This document shows, piece after piece, positions 44,620 through 54,371 of a stretch of 64,000 bases of DNA. The position numbers and the translations under genes are program-made. The number at the start of each line of letters is the position of its first letter. Positions within the stretch are counted from its first letter, which is position 1. The notes under the pieces are model-generated. The model searched no databases, was not told where the DNA came from, and worked only from the letters and a program-made list of their open reading frames with translations. The DNA comes from Psychrobacter piscatorii. Its GTDB lineage: Bacteria > Pseudomonadota > Gammaproteobacteria > Pseudomonadales > Moraxellaceae. The DNA is taken from contig NZ_CAJHAR010000004.1 of the NCBI RefSeq assembly GCF_904846415.1, positions 62,001 to 126,000 on the forward strand. Reading direction: 5' to 3'.

Positions 44620-45171
44620 ATGAGCACCACCAATACTGCGGCTAACCAGAACGGTCCAATTACCTCCCCTGCTGGTCAACCAAAAGTCGGCATTATCATG
44701 GGTTCGCAATCTGATTGGGCGACCATGAGTGCTGCTGCACAATTGCTAGCAGACTTTGATGTTGCCTTTGAGTGTGAAGTGGTTTCTGCCCACCGTACAC
44801 CTGACAGACTATTTGATTACGCCAAAAGTGCAAAAGACAATGGTCTACAAGTGATTATCGCTGGTGCAGGCGGTGCTGCTCATCTACCTGGTATGTGTGC
44901 GAGCCAAACGCCACTACCTGTATTTGGCGTCCCTGTAAAATCCTCTATGCTAAGTGGTTGGGACAGTCTGTTATCTATCGTACAAATGCCGAAAGGGGTT
45001 GCTGTTGGGACATTGGCGATTGGTACCGCTGGCGCTTATAACGCTGCCCTACTTGCGATTCAAGTCTTGGCCTTGCATGATGAAACGATTGCTACTAAGC
45101 TGGATCAGATGCGTCAGACTCAAACCGAGACTATTCTTGCTAGCCCAACACCCGGTATTATCAATCCTTAA
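44620..45171 (+). CDS. purE: N5-carboxyaminoimidazole ribonucleotide mutase
   Basis: The 183-residue enzyme converts N5-CAIR to CAIR in de novo purine synthesis. Signatures are [60 protein letters not shown] core and [19 protein letters not shown] polar extension of about 20 residues (NTAANQNGP) precedes the conserved domain. GAGGAT precedes the ATG. purK, its usual partner, lies 197 bp downstream on the same strand rather than overlapping, with two hairpins in the gap. Confidence 0.96.
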   Translation: MSTTNTAANQNGPITSPAGQPKVGIIMGSQSDWATMSAAAQLLADFDVAFECEVVSAHRTPDRLFDYAKSAKDNGLQVIIAGAGGAAHLPGMCASQTPLPVFGVPVKSSMLSGWDSLLSIVQMPKGVAVGTLAIGTAGAYNAALLAIQVLALHDETIATKLDQMRQTQTETILASPTPGIINP

Positions 45172-45211
45172 GTAAATATGGAGTGACTGGTTTTTTTAGC
45201 ATGGTCTTTTA

Positions 45212-45251
45212 TAGTGATCGCCTGAAAACAAAAGCTATCACTTTTTATTTT
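45212..45251 (+). terminator. Hairpin after purE, first of two
   Basis: AGTGAT (45213-45218) pairs with ATCACT (45237-45242), followed by TTTTATTTTT. Confidence 0.6.
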
Positions 45252-45272
45252 TAAGTAAGTCATACTAGATAT

Positions 45273-45296
45273 AAGGTGCCTATAGTGCACCTTTTC
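45273..45296 (+). terminator. Hairpin between purE and purK, second of two
   Basis: A 7-bp stem AAGGTGC / GCACCTT with a 7-nt loop, then TTCCTATTTT. With the first hairpin it should reduce read-through from purE to purK. Confidence 0.6.
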
Positions 45297-45368
45297 CTAT
45301 TTTCGCCCATTGCGTTTTAAATTTTAATACAACACAGACCTCATTCACTTTTATTCAAAGAGCCTTTC

Positions 45369-46685
45369 ATGACTACAGCAAACGCTTATCCTGTTACCCA
45401 AACCATTCGTACCATCGGTATTTTAGGCGGTGGTCAGCTTGGTATGATGCTTGCCGAAGCCGCGATGCCACTCGGTTATCAATGCGTGTTTTTAGAAGAC
45501 AATCCAGAATGCCCTGCCAGCCTATATGGTCGCGTATTTCATAGCGATCAATTAGCAGACTTTATCGCAGCCGCTGATGTCTTTACCCTAGAGTTCGAGA
45601 ACACGCCAACGTCTACGGTCGAGCAATTAACGAGCTTGTCAAAGTCTGGCAGCAAGCAAGGCATGTTCCCACCACTGATTGCACTTGATATCGCCCAAGA
45701 CCGTCTAAAAGAAAAGCAGATGTTCAATGCGCTCGATATTGCAACCGTGCCATTTATGGAAGTTAATTCTGAAGCTGAGTTAAAACAAGCTTGTGAAGCG
45801 TTGGGCTTGCCCATTGTTTTGAAGACCAGTCGCGGTGGCTACGATGGTAAAGGTCAGTTCGTGATCAAACAAGACAATGATATTAAAGCAGCTTGGCTTG
45901 AGCTAAAAGATGCCGTCAGTGGTAAAAGTTCACTCACGCCAACGCCTGCGCCACTGATTGCTGAAGGTTTCATTAACTTTAATCGTGAAGTCTCTATCAT
46001 TGCAGCAAGAGCGCAAAATGGTCAGGTACGCTGTTATGATTTAGTCGAAAACCATCATCATCACGGTATTTTGGCAAAAACTCAAGCTCCTGCGGTCGGT
46101 ACCAGCCACCTGCTCCAGCAGGCAACAGACGCCATCACAAAGATCATGAACCATCTAGACTATGTGGGTATTATGGCACTTGAGCTGTTTGTCACTAAAG
46201 ATGCTCGCGGTCATACCACGATACTGGCTAATGAGATTGCCCCGCGTGTGCATAACTCTGGCCACTGGAGCATTGAAGGCGCGGTTACTAGCCAGTTTGA
46301 AAATCATATCCGTGCCGTGGTCAACTTACCACTCGGTGATACAGACAACGTCCATCCGGCGATTATGGTCAACGTACTCGGCCAATATCCAAATATCAGC
46401 GCCGTGCTAAATATCGATGGCGCTCACTATCATAGCTATCATAAAGCCGAGCGTGACGATCGCAAGATTGCTCATATTACCTTGATGCCCAATGATGTGA
46501 CTGACTTAGAATCAGCCATGGCAAAGCTGGTTGCCGTATTGCCAAATAAAGTAGGTTTGGACAAAGAGTATGGAAATATCGATACTCAATCTAATACCGC
46601 AAATGTCGAAGCTAAAAACGATGACTTAGAAGATAGCGGTGTTGAAGCAGTATTGTCGCCAAAGACAGAGAAGGCCAAAAAATAA
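45369..46685 (+). CDS. purK: 5-(carboxyamino)imidazole ribonucleotide synthase
   Basis: The 438-residue ATP-grasp enzyme carboxylates AIR with ATP and bicarbonate to give the PurE substrate. Motifs are IGILGGGQLGMMLAEAA, PSLYGRVFHSDQL-like region, LKTSRGGYDGKGQFV (ATP-grasp loop), FINFNREVSIIAAR, and LANEIAPRVHNSGHWSIEGA. The last 40 residues are a charged, low-complexity extension not needed for the fold. Its stop overlaps the next ATG (TAATG), so translation of the YaiI-family gene is coupled. Confidence 0.96.
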   Translation: MTTANAYPVTQTIRTIGILGGGQLGMMLAEAAMPLGYQCVFLEDNPECPASLYGRVFHSDQLADFIAAADVFTLEFENTPTSTVEQLTSLSKSGSKQGMFPPLIALDIAQDRLKEKQMFNALDIATVPFMEVNSEAELKQACEALGLPIVLKTSRGGYDGKGQFVIKQDNDIKAAWLELKDAVSGKSSLTPTPAPLIAEGFINFNREVSIIAARAQNGQVRCYDLVENHHHHGILAKTQAPAVGTSHLLQQATDAITKIMNHLDYVGIMALELFVTKDARGHTTILANEIAPRVHNSGHWSIEGAVTSQFENHIRAVVNLPLGDTDNVHPAIMVNVLGQYPNISAVLNIDGAHYHSYHKAERDDRKIAHITLMPNDVTDLESAMAKLVAVLPNKVGLDKEYGNIDTQSNTANVEAKNDDLEDSGVEAVLSPKTEKAKK

Positions 46686-47134
46686 TGCAAATTTGGGTGG
46701 ATGCTGACTCCGTACCATTGATTGCCAAAGATTTGATTATCAAAACGGCTGAACGTACTAAGACAATGGCGATATTCGTCGCCAACCAGCCAATCAAACT
46801 ACGCAAATCTCCTCTGCTCGTTATGACGGTTGTACCATCAGGCTTTGACAAGGCTGATGATTATATCGTCGAGCAGATACAGGCAGGCGATTTGGCGATT
46901 ACGAGCGACATACCTTTAGCCAATGATATTTTGGACAAAGGCGGTCTAGTACTGACAACCCGCGGCGTGGTCTATGACAAAAATAATATCAAGCAAAAGC
47001 TCAATATGCGCGATTTTATGGATACCATGCGCGGCACGGGTGTCCTAGAATTACAAGAGATGAGCGGTCAAAAACCCTACGGCGACCGCGATAAAAAAGC
47101 CTTTGCCGACGGTCTCAATCGCTTGGTTCGTTAG
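46685..47134 (+). CDS. YaiI/YqxD-family protein (UPF0178)
   Basis: A 149-residue cytoplasmic protein of the UPF0178 group: IWVDADSVPLIAKDLI, NQPIKLRKSPLL, VPSGFDKADDYIVE, GDLAITSDIPLANDILDKGG and the nearly invariant TTRGVVYDKNNIKQKLNMRDFMDTMRGTG-type block. The aspartate pattern (DAD, DKADD, TSDIPL) recalls a PIN/NYN-like nuclease fold, but activity is not established. It is translationally coupled to purK through a one-base overlap. Confidence 0.9.
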   Translation: MQIWVDADSVPLIAKDLIIKTAERTKTMAIFVANQPIKLRKSPLLVMTVVPSGFDKADDYIVEQIQAGDLAITSDIPLANDILDKGGLVLTTRGVVYDKNNIKQKLNMRDFMDTMRGTGVLELQEMSGQKPYGDRDKKAFADGLNRLVR

Positions 47135-47250
47135 TAGGCCTTATCATTCCGTCTGACACTGACCTGCTTACCAACTATTAGATGATGTCTTATAAGTAAC
47201 GTATGCCTCCTTGCAAACCGTATACACTCTATAACCAAAACCTATTCAAT

Positions 47251-47277
47251 CAGCACGCTTTATAACGAAGCGTGTTG
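47251..47277 (+). terminator. Stem-loop after the YaiI-family gene
   Basis: A 10-bp stem CAGCACGCTT / AAGCGTGTTG with one G-T pair and a 7-nt loop. The following bases are not T-rich, so termination is uncertain. Confidence 0.45.
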
Positions 47278-47368
47278 CCTATCTTTGTTAAGATACATTC
47301 AGTTTTTGAGATAAATACATTCACTGAATGCCTCACATAACATAATTCAAATAAAAATAGGAATGATT

Positions 47369-48010
47369 ATGAAAATTTTAGTCGTTGGTGCAAGTGGTCG
47401 TGTCGGTAGTAACTTGGTTAAGCAACTATTAGCTGACGAACACCAAGTAATTGGAACGACTCGCCAAGAAGAAAAGCTGTTTGATAATGACAACTATACC
47501 CAGCTAGATTTGGATATTACTGCTAGCAAAGAGTCTATTGAAAAACAATTAGATCAAGATATTGATGCTGTCTACTTTGTAGCAGGATCTGGTGGTAAAG
47601 ATGTACTAGAAGTTGACTTACATGGTGCAGTAAAGACCATGCAAGCAGCGCAAGACAAAGGTATCAAACGCTATATTATGCTCAGCTCTGTATTCTCGCT
47701 AGAGACTGAGAAATGGGACAATAATCCTAACATTGCAGATCTAAAAGACTACTATATCTCTAAGCACTATGCTGATCATTGGTTAGTGAATAACAGCTCG
47801 CTCGACTACACCATCGTACAGCCGGGCGCACTGAAGGAGCGTGACGGTACAGGCAAAATCACTATCAATGATACCAGCTCTGGTGAAAATGCTATTGAAG
47901 ATGTCGCAACGACGCTGGCGGCTGTCCTAACCGCAGATAATACTATTGGAAAAGTATTCAATTTGCATAACGGTGACATAGACATCAATGAAGCCATTGC
48001 TACAGTATAA
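47369..48010 (+). CDS. NAD(P)-binding Rossmann-fold protein (NmrA/BVR-B-like SDR)
   Basis: About 213 residues from the ATG at 47369, which has AGGA at six bases; an ATG two codons earlier overlaps that site. An atypical short-chain dehydrogenase: the N-terminal glycine motif VVGASGRVGSNLV binds the dinucleotide, IDAVYFVAGSGGKD follows, then YIMLSSVFS and a YISKHYAD segment resembling the catalytic Tyr-x-x-x-Lys region, and TIVQPGALKE. This layout is shared by biliverdin-reductase-B-like and YwnB-like proteins. The substrate is unknown. It is monocistronic, ending at a very strong terminator. Confidence 0.85.
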   Translation: MKILVVGASGRVGSNLVKQLLADEHQVIGTTRQEEKLFDNDNYTQLDLDITASKESIEKQLDQDIDAVYFVAGSGGKDVLEVDLHGAVKTMQAAQDKGIKRYIMLSSVFSLETEKWDNNPNIADLKDYYISKHYADHWLVNNSSLDYTIVQPGALKERDGTGKITINDTSSGENAIEDVATTLAAVLTADNTIGKVFNLHNGDIDINEAIATV

Positions 48011-48080
48011 ACCACCATTGTTTAGGTGAGTTTGACTACTGGGATGTGACTACGTACGTCAAATCACTGAATCAGATTAT

Positions 48081-48139
48081 AAAAAAGGTTGTTATCGATT
48101 CGCCAATATCCAATTGGCAAATCGATAACGACCTTTTTT
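48081..48139. terminator. Very long bidirectional terminator
   Basis: AAAAAAGGT, GTTATCGAT and GCCAAT pair with ATTGGC, ATCGATAAC and ACCTTTTTT, with only short mismatches, giving a stem of about 24 pairs. It serves the NAD(P)-binding gene and the convergent epmA. Confidence 0.93.
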
Positions 48140-48171
48140 CTTGCTGCGATGAACAAAAGCTATCTATCTCG

Positions 48172-49188
48172 TTATGCTTGATCACTGGGAAAAGCAATCA
48201 CTTCCTCCAAATTCTTTGCGCCCGTTATCACCATGAGCAATCGATCAACACCGACCGCAATACCACTACAAGGGATCAAGTCATCAGATGCAGCAATTAA
48301 ATGCTCATCTATCGGCATCTGTGGCAACCCATGACGCTGACGTAATTGATTGTCTTGTTCAAAACGTGCTCGTAATGCTGGACCATCTGCCAGCTCATCA
48401 TAAGCGTTGGCAATCTCAATCCCGTTGATATACAGCTCGAAGCGTTTCGCTATTTTATTGCCTTCCTTATCCAGCGCCGTCTTTGCCAATGCGGCTGTCG
48501 CAGGCGGATATTCTATGATCAGTGTCGGCAAATCATGTCCCAAATTTGGCTCTACTGCATGACTAAATAGTAAGTCTAACCAGCTCTGACGACGGTTTTC
48601 TTCGCTATCATCAGCATCATTAAAATCAAATCCTATGAGCCCTCTATCTTCTGCTACCGCTTGGAGCGCAGATAGGCTCGCTGTCAGTGGATGTATACCA
48701 ACAAAATCCATAAAAGCATCGACATAGCGATAATGACTCATCACCATCGGGTGACCATACAGCGCCGTAAGCAACTCATTAAGCTCACCTGCCATATCGT
48801 CGAGACTGTAATTGGGCTGGTACCACTCTAACATTGTAAATTCGATATTATGACGCACGCCTATCTCATTATCCCGAAACACAGGACAAATTTGATAAAT
48901 AGGCACTTGCCAGCTCGCCAATAAACGCTTCATCGCAAACTCAGGAGAAGTATGCAAATAATAGGTACGAGGACGATCTTGATAAGTCACATTCGCTGCC
49001 ACTGATTGCAAAAAGGTGTCGGTGTTACCCGCTTGTGATAAAAGCGGCGTCTGCACTTCAAGTACCTGGCGACTGGTAAAAAATTGCCGAATATCACCGA
49101 TAAACTTGGCGCGTTGCTGTGCCATTGCCAGTGTCATGGTTGGTGCGTAGTTAGGTTTATGATTAGATGTACTGCTTGATTGGCTCAT
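48172..49188 (-). CDS. epmA: Elongation factor P lysine ligase EpmA (PoxA/GenX)
   Basis: The 338-residue lysyl-tRNA-synthetase paralogue attaches beta-lysine to elongation factor P to aid translation of polyproline stretches. It has the class II motifs: motif 1 around QTPLLSQAGNTDTFL, motif 2 FRDNEIGVRHNIEFTMLEWY, and motif 3 near the C-terminus (GIAVGVDRLLMVITG). There is no N-terminal anticodon-binding domain, which separates it from LysS. A 17-residue polar N-terminal extension precedes the fold. epmB and efp are not in the window. The gene follows pdxB by 86 bp on the same strand. Confidence 0.94.
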   Translation of the reverse strand: MSQSSSTSNHKPNYAPTMTLAMAQQRAKFIGDIRQFFTSRQVLEVQTPLLSQAGNTDTFLQSVAANVTYQDRPRTYYLHTSPEFAMKRLLASWQVPIYQICPVFRDNEIGVRHNIEFTMLEWYQPNYSLDDMAGELNELLTALYGHPMVMSHYRYVDAFMDFVGIHPLTASLSALQAVAEDRGLIGFDFNDADDSEENRRQSWLDLLFSHAVEPNLGHDLPTLIIEYPPATAALAKTALDKEGNKIAKRFELYINGIEIANAYDELADGPALRARFEQDNQLRQRHGLPQMPIDEHLIAASDDLIPCSGIAVGVDRLLMVITGAKNLEEVIAFPSDQA

Positions 49189-49274
49189 GACTGTCTACCG
49201 TGATTCATAAATAATAATGCTTCAATGACGTAGATTATTTATGTTTTTAAGAATAGTATTTTTAAATTGTTAGA

Positions 49275-50447
49275 TTAGGATTGCCACTCACGGCGCAAGT
49301 GGTAATCACGTCTCAGACCGTCAAAGTCAGCGCCATTCACTTGTTTGTCAGAACTTTCACCAGATATTTTGCTTCGCAACGAGGCATCATCTTGCATAAT
49401 GTCATAAAATTTTGGCAATCTGTCTGGGTGTGCTTTTAGCTCAGACCACAAAAACAGGTTAAGCGGTAGCAGGTTGGACATAGACTGGGCAGGTATTATG
49501 CCTAGCTTCTCACACAAGGCATCATAGATGATTTGTGTACCACGTAGCTTGCCTTCTAATGTGTAGCCAGCGATATGCGGTGTGGCGATTGTGAGCTTAG
49601 ATAGGAGGCTATCAGCAACCGTTGGCTCATGCTCAAACACATCCAAAACCACTTGTCGCCCAGTATGAGCAATATCATTCTTGAGATCATTTTCATGAAT
49701 CACAGGGCCGCGTGCGCTATTAATCAATATGGTATCAGCAGGCATCATGGCCAATGTATCTGCATTGATGAGATGACGCGTTGGATAGTCACTGCCTTTA
49801 GAATTACTGGCAACTTTCTCACTTGTCAAAGGCACATGCAAACTCACCGCGTTACTTTGAGAGAGCACCTGTTCAAGGCTGGCATTATTAATAGTAGAGC
49901 TTGGTAATAATGGATCGTATCCAAGTACCTGCCAGCCCAGGTCATTGGCATACTGAGCAAGCGTACTGCCAATATTACCAAGGCCGATAATGCCTATTGT
50001 CACGGGCTGCTGCCAGTAGTTTGGACGTAGGGTCAAGATAGCTGTCAATACATACTGAGCCACCGAGTGCTTGCTACAACCAGCAGCATTGGCAAAAGTA
50101 ATGTTGCGCATCGCTAAATAGTCTTGGTCGACATGATCTGTACCGATAGTCGCTGAGCCAACAAATTGCACGCTATGATTTTCAGCCAGTAGCGCCTCAT
50201 TGACTTGCGTGACCGAGCGTATTAACAAAATATCTGGCTGTACTTCAGACAGCAGCTTTGCATCAATATCACGACCAGCGACAGTAATAATATTGACTGC
50301 CTGCTCGGTCAATTCACCAAGCGTAGCAGCATTAAAAAAATCATTCAGGCTAGCGATATTGCTATCAGCAACGATCGTGATGTCTTTAGCCATACTCATC
50401 GCATCTATTTTATTGTGCATAACATCTGCGATATTATTGTTTGTCAT
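49275..50447 (-). CDS. pdxB: Erythronate-4-phosphate dehydrogenase
   Basis: The protein of 390 residues (ATG at 50447) catalyses the second step of DXP-independent pyridoxal phosphate synthesis. Motifs are ITIVADSNI, the NAD-binding GIIGLGNIGSTLAQYANDLGW, HVPLTSEK, LINSARGPVIHENDL with the conserved arginine, LDVFEHEPTV with the glutamate, and ATPHIAGYTLEGKLRGT with the catalytic histidine. A C-terminal dimerisation region of about 100 residues distinguishes PdxB from other D-hydroxyacid dehydrogenases. Its first 25 residues are polar and extra; the ATG before AKDITIVAD could be the true start. It lies 29 bp after the AI-2E-type gene. Confidence 0.9.
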   Translation of the reverse strand: MTNNNIADVMHNKIDAMSMAKDITIVADSNIASLNDFFNAATLGELTEQAVNIITVAGRDIDAKLLSEVQPDILLIRSVTQVNEALLAENHSVQFVGSATIGTDHVDQDYLAMRNITFANAAGCSKHSVAQYVLTAILTLRPNYWQQPVTIGIIGLGNIGSTLAQYANDLGWQVLGYDPLLPSSTINNASLEQVLSQSNAVSLHVPLTSEKVASNSKGSDYPTRHLINADTLAMMPADTILINSARGPVIHENDLKNDIAHTGRQVVLDVFEHEPTVADSLLSKLTIATPHIAGYTLEGKLRGTQIIYDALCEKLGIIPAQSMSNLLPLNLFLWSELKAHPDRLPKFYDIMQDDASLRSKISGESSDKQVNGADFDGLRRDYHLRREWQS

Positions 50448-50476
50448 TGGCAATTTTCTCTATCGATAAGGGTTTT

Positions 50477-51634
50477 CTATATAGACTCGTTTCCACCGAC
50501 TGTATCTTGTTCTGGACTATGTACTGGCGCTATGGCATTTGAGTCAGAGAGCGTGACGTCTTGCGGCGCAAATATCTCATTTTTATGCTGCGATATCCAC
50601 TCGCGCCATACAGCAAGACCGATAGCCAATACCACAGGGCCGATGAACAATCCAACAAAACCAAACGCAGTCAGACCGCCCAATACACCGATAAAAATAA
50701 TGATAAACGGGATTTTGGTCGCGCCACTAATAACAATAGGACGAATAAGATTATCCACCCAGCTAATAACAAACACGCCCCATAGTGCCAAACCAATCCC
50801 TTCTGCAGTATGTCCCTGACTCAGTAGCCAAATAGACACACCGCCCCAAACAAATGGCGTACCAAAGGGAATCAGCGCAATAATAAATGTGACAATGGTC
50901 AATAAGATAGGACTTGGCGCACCAGCGAAGTAATAGCCGATACCAGCCAATAACGCCTGAGCCAATGCCGTCAGCCCAATACCGTATACCACTGCACGCG
51001 TGGTTGTACCCACAGAATCGATGTAGCCGTCGATGCGATTGCCGATGATGTTACGCAGCGCTTGACGAATCTGGCGAACCAGACTGGTGCCATCACGATA
51101 AAAAAAGAATAGTGTCATCAGCGCCATACCAAGCTTGGCCAGACCACTGAACACCACATCAAATGCTACCTTGCCATAATACAAGTGCGACTGAACCCAA
51201 AGACGAAAGGCTTCTAGCGTGCCTTCTGGGTTTTTATTGATTCGCCACAGTACGTCTTTGATTTGCTGGCCGATAATCGGTAATTCTTTGAATGAGTCAG
51301 GCACATCTAGATAGCCCACTTTAATACGATAGACCAAATTACTAATTAAGCTTAACGCTTCTTGCTGCAAAATAAACACACCAATAACCAATGGCACACC
51401 TATTATCAAGGAGATGCTCACGGTCATAATAGCAGCGCTAAAATCTGGACTCAGTTTAACTTTTTCGTGAAAAAACTCATAAATAGGGAACGTCACATAC
51501 GCCAAAATCGCCGCCCACAATGCCGGTACAATAAAAAACTGCACCACTTGAAAGCATAATACGAACAGCGCAACCAGCAAGGTAATCGCAAGCAAGCGCT
51601 GGATAATAAATTCTTTTGTCCAATTTTCAATCAT
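50477..51634 (-). CDS. AI-2E family (PerM/YdiK-type) membrane protein
   Basis: An integral membrane protein of 385 residues from the ATG at 51634; a TTG-started frame adds nine residues. About eight helices are visible. Family landmarks are LWAAILAYVTFPIYEFF near the N-terminus, the long central amphipathic region, and the C-terminal GIGLALWGVFVISWVDNLIRPIVISGATKIP followed by FIGVLGGLTAFGFVGLFIGPVVLAIG. Members include exporters of autoinducer-2 and Na+/H+ antiporters, so substrate cannot be assigned. The tail after the last helix is polar. pdxB follows within 29 bp. Confidence 0.9.
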   Translation of the reverse strand: MIENWTKEFIIQRLLAITLLVALFVLCFQVVQFFIVPALWAAILAYVTFPIYEFFHEKVKLSPDFSAAIMTVSISLIIGVPLVIGVFILQQEALSLISNLVYRIKVGYLDVPDSFKELPIIGQQIKDVLWRINKNPEGTLEAFRLWVQSHLYYGKVAFDVVFSGLAKLGMALMTLFFFYRDGTSLVRQIRQALRNIIGNRIDGYIDSVGTTTRAVVYGIGLTALAQALLAGIGYYFAGAPSPILLTIVTFIIALIPFGTPFVWGGVSIWLLSQGHTAEGIGLALWGVFVISWVDNLIRPIVISGATKIPFIIIFIGVLGGLTAFGFVGLFIGPVVLAIGLAVWREWISQHKNEIFAPQDVTLSDSNAIAPVHSPEQDTVGGNESI

Positions 51635-52459
51635 AGCGTATAAACCAAGAGCGGACAGCAAACGATAGTTTTGCTGGCAAGTTTATAAATGTGTGATGAA
51701 CATCAGCTTATAGACGCTGTCCATAAACTGTATCCATTAGCGAGGATGGTAGATTATAAGTATATAAAGAAAAAACGGTGTCAAACCCATTAAATCACAT
51801 GACAATACTGCGTATTTACAAACTATCACTCTGATAAATAACATCGCGCAAAACGCAGCTATTACGCTCCATTATGCAATAGATTATGATAATTATATAA
51901 CGCTATGTTGTAATCTTTACTTACAACTTTGTCTATGCAAGCTTACTAGATGATGACCGGAATGACTAGCGCATAATGCATGGATTTGCTGTGAAAAACA
52001 GTGCCATCGCAGCTGCTTTTATGTTCAGCTATTAAACTGCGATCTTATCAGGGAATTCACTGGTGCGTTCTATTTGTCACGACAATTGATGTTATACTAA
52101 AGCAATTATTTTAAGCTTTTCAATATAGTTAAGTGCATTTGTACGCTTTTATTTTTGTCGTTGCATAAACATCGCATCTATCAAAGCAGATTCCAGACCC
52201 TCTTGTATCGTCTTCTTCTAGACTATCATAAGATCTCATTTTAGGATGGCACGATCATTTGGGGTAGGAGGCATAAGCAATCATACTTTTAAGCATTGTT
52301 TAAGCGCTTATGTAGGATTTAGGCTTGTCATATCAACTCAACATTCGAGCTTGATAAGCAAGCGCGCAGTTTTGAATGAATTTCGGACTTACTTTGATTT
52401 TATTTTAAATCAATACAGACTCACCAAATTTTAATAATATATCGATAGGAACAATAACA
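51635..52459. other. 825-bp divergent spacer upstream of nadE
   Basis: The longest gene-free stretch in the window. It must carry both divergent promoters. A 62-codon ORF (52246-52434) has no ribosome site or coding character. I saw no terminator, tRNA or strong dyad. Confidence 0.45.
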
Positions 52460-54151
52460 ATGTCAAAAGACACTGATAATCCCAATCTTAACCCCTCACA
52501 TGAAGGCAGCAAGACCAACAAACTACAAGATACGGTCACTTTTGCTTTAGCGCAGTCACATTTTTTGGTAGGCGATATCGCAACCAACGTTGAAAAAATG
52601 CGCACGCTTGCATTACAAGCACGCGAACAAGGTGCTGACGTTATCGTATTCCCAGAGCTGGCGCTACTAGGCTACCCTCCGCAAGATTTATTACTACGCC
52701 CAAGCTTATCAGGCCGTGTCAAAAGCGCCTTATCTACTTTGAGTGATATCGACGATATTGTCATGATTGTCGGCTATCCGCATGTCGATCATCACGGTAC
52801 TTTTAACTCCGCTGCTATCTTACATAACGGTCATCAAAAGGGCTTCTATCACAAGCAGATGTTACCAAACTATGGTGTATTTGATGAGCGTCGTTACTTT
52901 GATAAAGGTCGCAATCAAGTCTTATTTGACTATAAAGGCATTACGATTGGTCTGCTCATCTGTGAAGATTTATGGGACAAAAATCCAATTGCTGAACTCA
53001 AAAAACAAGGTGCTGACCTCATTGTTAGTTTAAACGCCTCGCCTTTTGAGATTGAAAAGCAAGACAACCGTAAAGCCATGCTTGCCAAGCGCAGCCGTGA
53101 AAACAACTTGCCTATCGTCTATGTCAATGCAGTTGGCGGTCAAGACGATCTTGTGTTTGATGGCGGTTCTATGGCTGTACAAGCCGATGGTAGCGTGGCT
53201 CATGAAGCACCGCGCTTTATGAATCAGTTACTATTGGCCACTTTAGATGTCAAAACGGCTAAGTTCAACAACCAAGCCAAAGCGCCATTGACCCTAAGCC
53301 GTGAGTCAGAGATGTATCAAGCGTTAGTCGTCGGTCTACGCGACTATGTCAATCACTCAGGATTCTCTGGCATTATCGTGGGTCTGTCAGGTGGTATTGA
53401 CTCAGCACTGACACTCTGTATCGCGGTTGATGCGTTGGGCGCTGACAAAGTCTATGCCGTCATGATGCCGTACGAATATACCTCTCAGATCAGTCTAGAA
53501 GATGCACAGGCTCAGGCACGTCGCTTAAATGTCTCTTATACCGTTTGTCCTATTTTCGACGCCGTCGAAGGTATCCGTCATACGTTAGCGCCTCTATTTA
53601 ATAAGTCACCAGCTGATACAACCGAAGAAAACATCCAAGCCCGTGCTCGCGGTGTTGTCTTGATGGCATTATCCAACAAGTTTGGTCATTTGGTTATCAC
53701 GACAGGTAACAAATCAGAATTAGCAGTTGGTTACTCAACATTGTATGGCGATATGGCTGGCGGTTTTGACGTATTAAAAGACGTGTATAAATCACAAGTC
53801 TATAAATTGGCAAGCTACCGCAACCGCCTAGAAGACACGCCTGTCATCCCTGAGCGCGTCATCACTCGTCCGCCATCTGCTGAGCTACGTCCAGATCAAA
53901 AAGATCAAGATAGCTTGCCTGATTATGATGTATTGGACGGTATCTTGATGTCTTATATCGATGAAGATATGGGCTATCAGGAAATTATCGATAAAGGCTT
54001 TGATGCTGAGATGGTCGCAAAAGTCATCAAGATGGTAGACAATAGTGAGTATAAACGCTTGCAATCGCCAATCGGTACAAAGATTAGCCACAAAGCTTTT
54101 GGACGTGAACGCCGCTATCCATTGGTCAATAAGTGGTCAATTAAAGGCTAA
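52460..54151 (+). CDS. nadE: Glutamine-dependent NAD+ synthetase
   Basis: The 563-residue enzyme makes NAD from deamido-NAD, with ammonia released from glutamine by its own N-terminal domain. The nitrilase-type glutaminase has the Glu-Lys-Cys triad: Glu66 in FPELALLGYPPQDLL, Lys132 in HKQMLPNYGVFDERRYF, and Cys168 in LLICEDLWD. The synthetase domain has the PP-loop GLSGGIDSALTL (about residue 309), TTGNKSELAVGYSTLYGDMAGG, and RPPSAELRPDQKDQDSLPDYDVLD. A 20-residue polar leader precedes the fold. AGGAACA lies upstream of the ATG. A terminator follows. Confidence 0.96.
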   Translation: MSKDTDNPNLNPSHEGSKTNKLQDTVTFALAQSHFLVGDIATNVEKMRTLALQAREQGADVIVFPELALLGYPPQDLLLRPSLSGRVKSALSTLSDIDDIVMIVGYPHVDHHGTFNSAAILHNGHQKGFYHKQMLPNYGVFDERRYFDKGRNQVLFDYKGITIGLLICEDLWDKNPIAELKKQGADLIVSLNASPFEIEKQDNRKAMLAKRSRENNLPIVYVNAVGGQDDLVFDGGSMAVQADGSVAHEAPRFMNQLLLATLDVKTAKFNNQAKAPLTLSRESEMYQALVVGLRDYVNHSGFSGIIVGLSGGIDSALTLCIAVDALGADKVYAVMMPYEYTSQISLEDAQAQARRLNVSYTVCPIFDAVEGIRHTLAPLFNKSPADTTEENIQARARGVVLMALSNKFGHLVITTGNKSELAVGYSTLYGDMAGGFDVLKDVYKSQVYKLASYRNRLEDTPVIPERVITRPPSAELRPDQKDQDSLPDYDVLDGILMSYIDEDMGYQEIIDKGFDAEMVAKVIKMVDNSEYKRLQSPIGTKISHKAFGRERRYPLVNKWSIKG

Positions 54152-54244
54152 ATCGCAGGTGCCTTTCAGCTTGTATGGCTTATGAATTTATGAGTTGAAA
54201 GGTGCAAGTCAGATCGTTTGACAAAACGTCGAATTTTTCCTATT

Positions 54245-54270
54245 AGCTGGGTGCTTGCCCAGCTTTTTTG
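54245..54270 (+). terminator. nadE terminator
   Basis: A 7-bp stem AGCTGGG / CCCAGCT with a 6-nt loop, then TTTTTT. Confidence 0.88.
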
Positions 54271-54371
54271 GTTTTTATTCACCAAACAATTTATAGATAT
54301 TCCTATTTTTTCCACATAAACCTACCCAATATTTTTGACTTAATTACTTTTACTTCTTTTTCGAGTATGTC

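Noticed and set aside
52246..52434. 62-codon ORF in the long spacer upstream of nadE
   Set aside because: No ribosome site, no coding character, and it ends close to the nadE leader.
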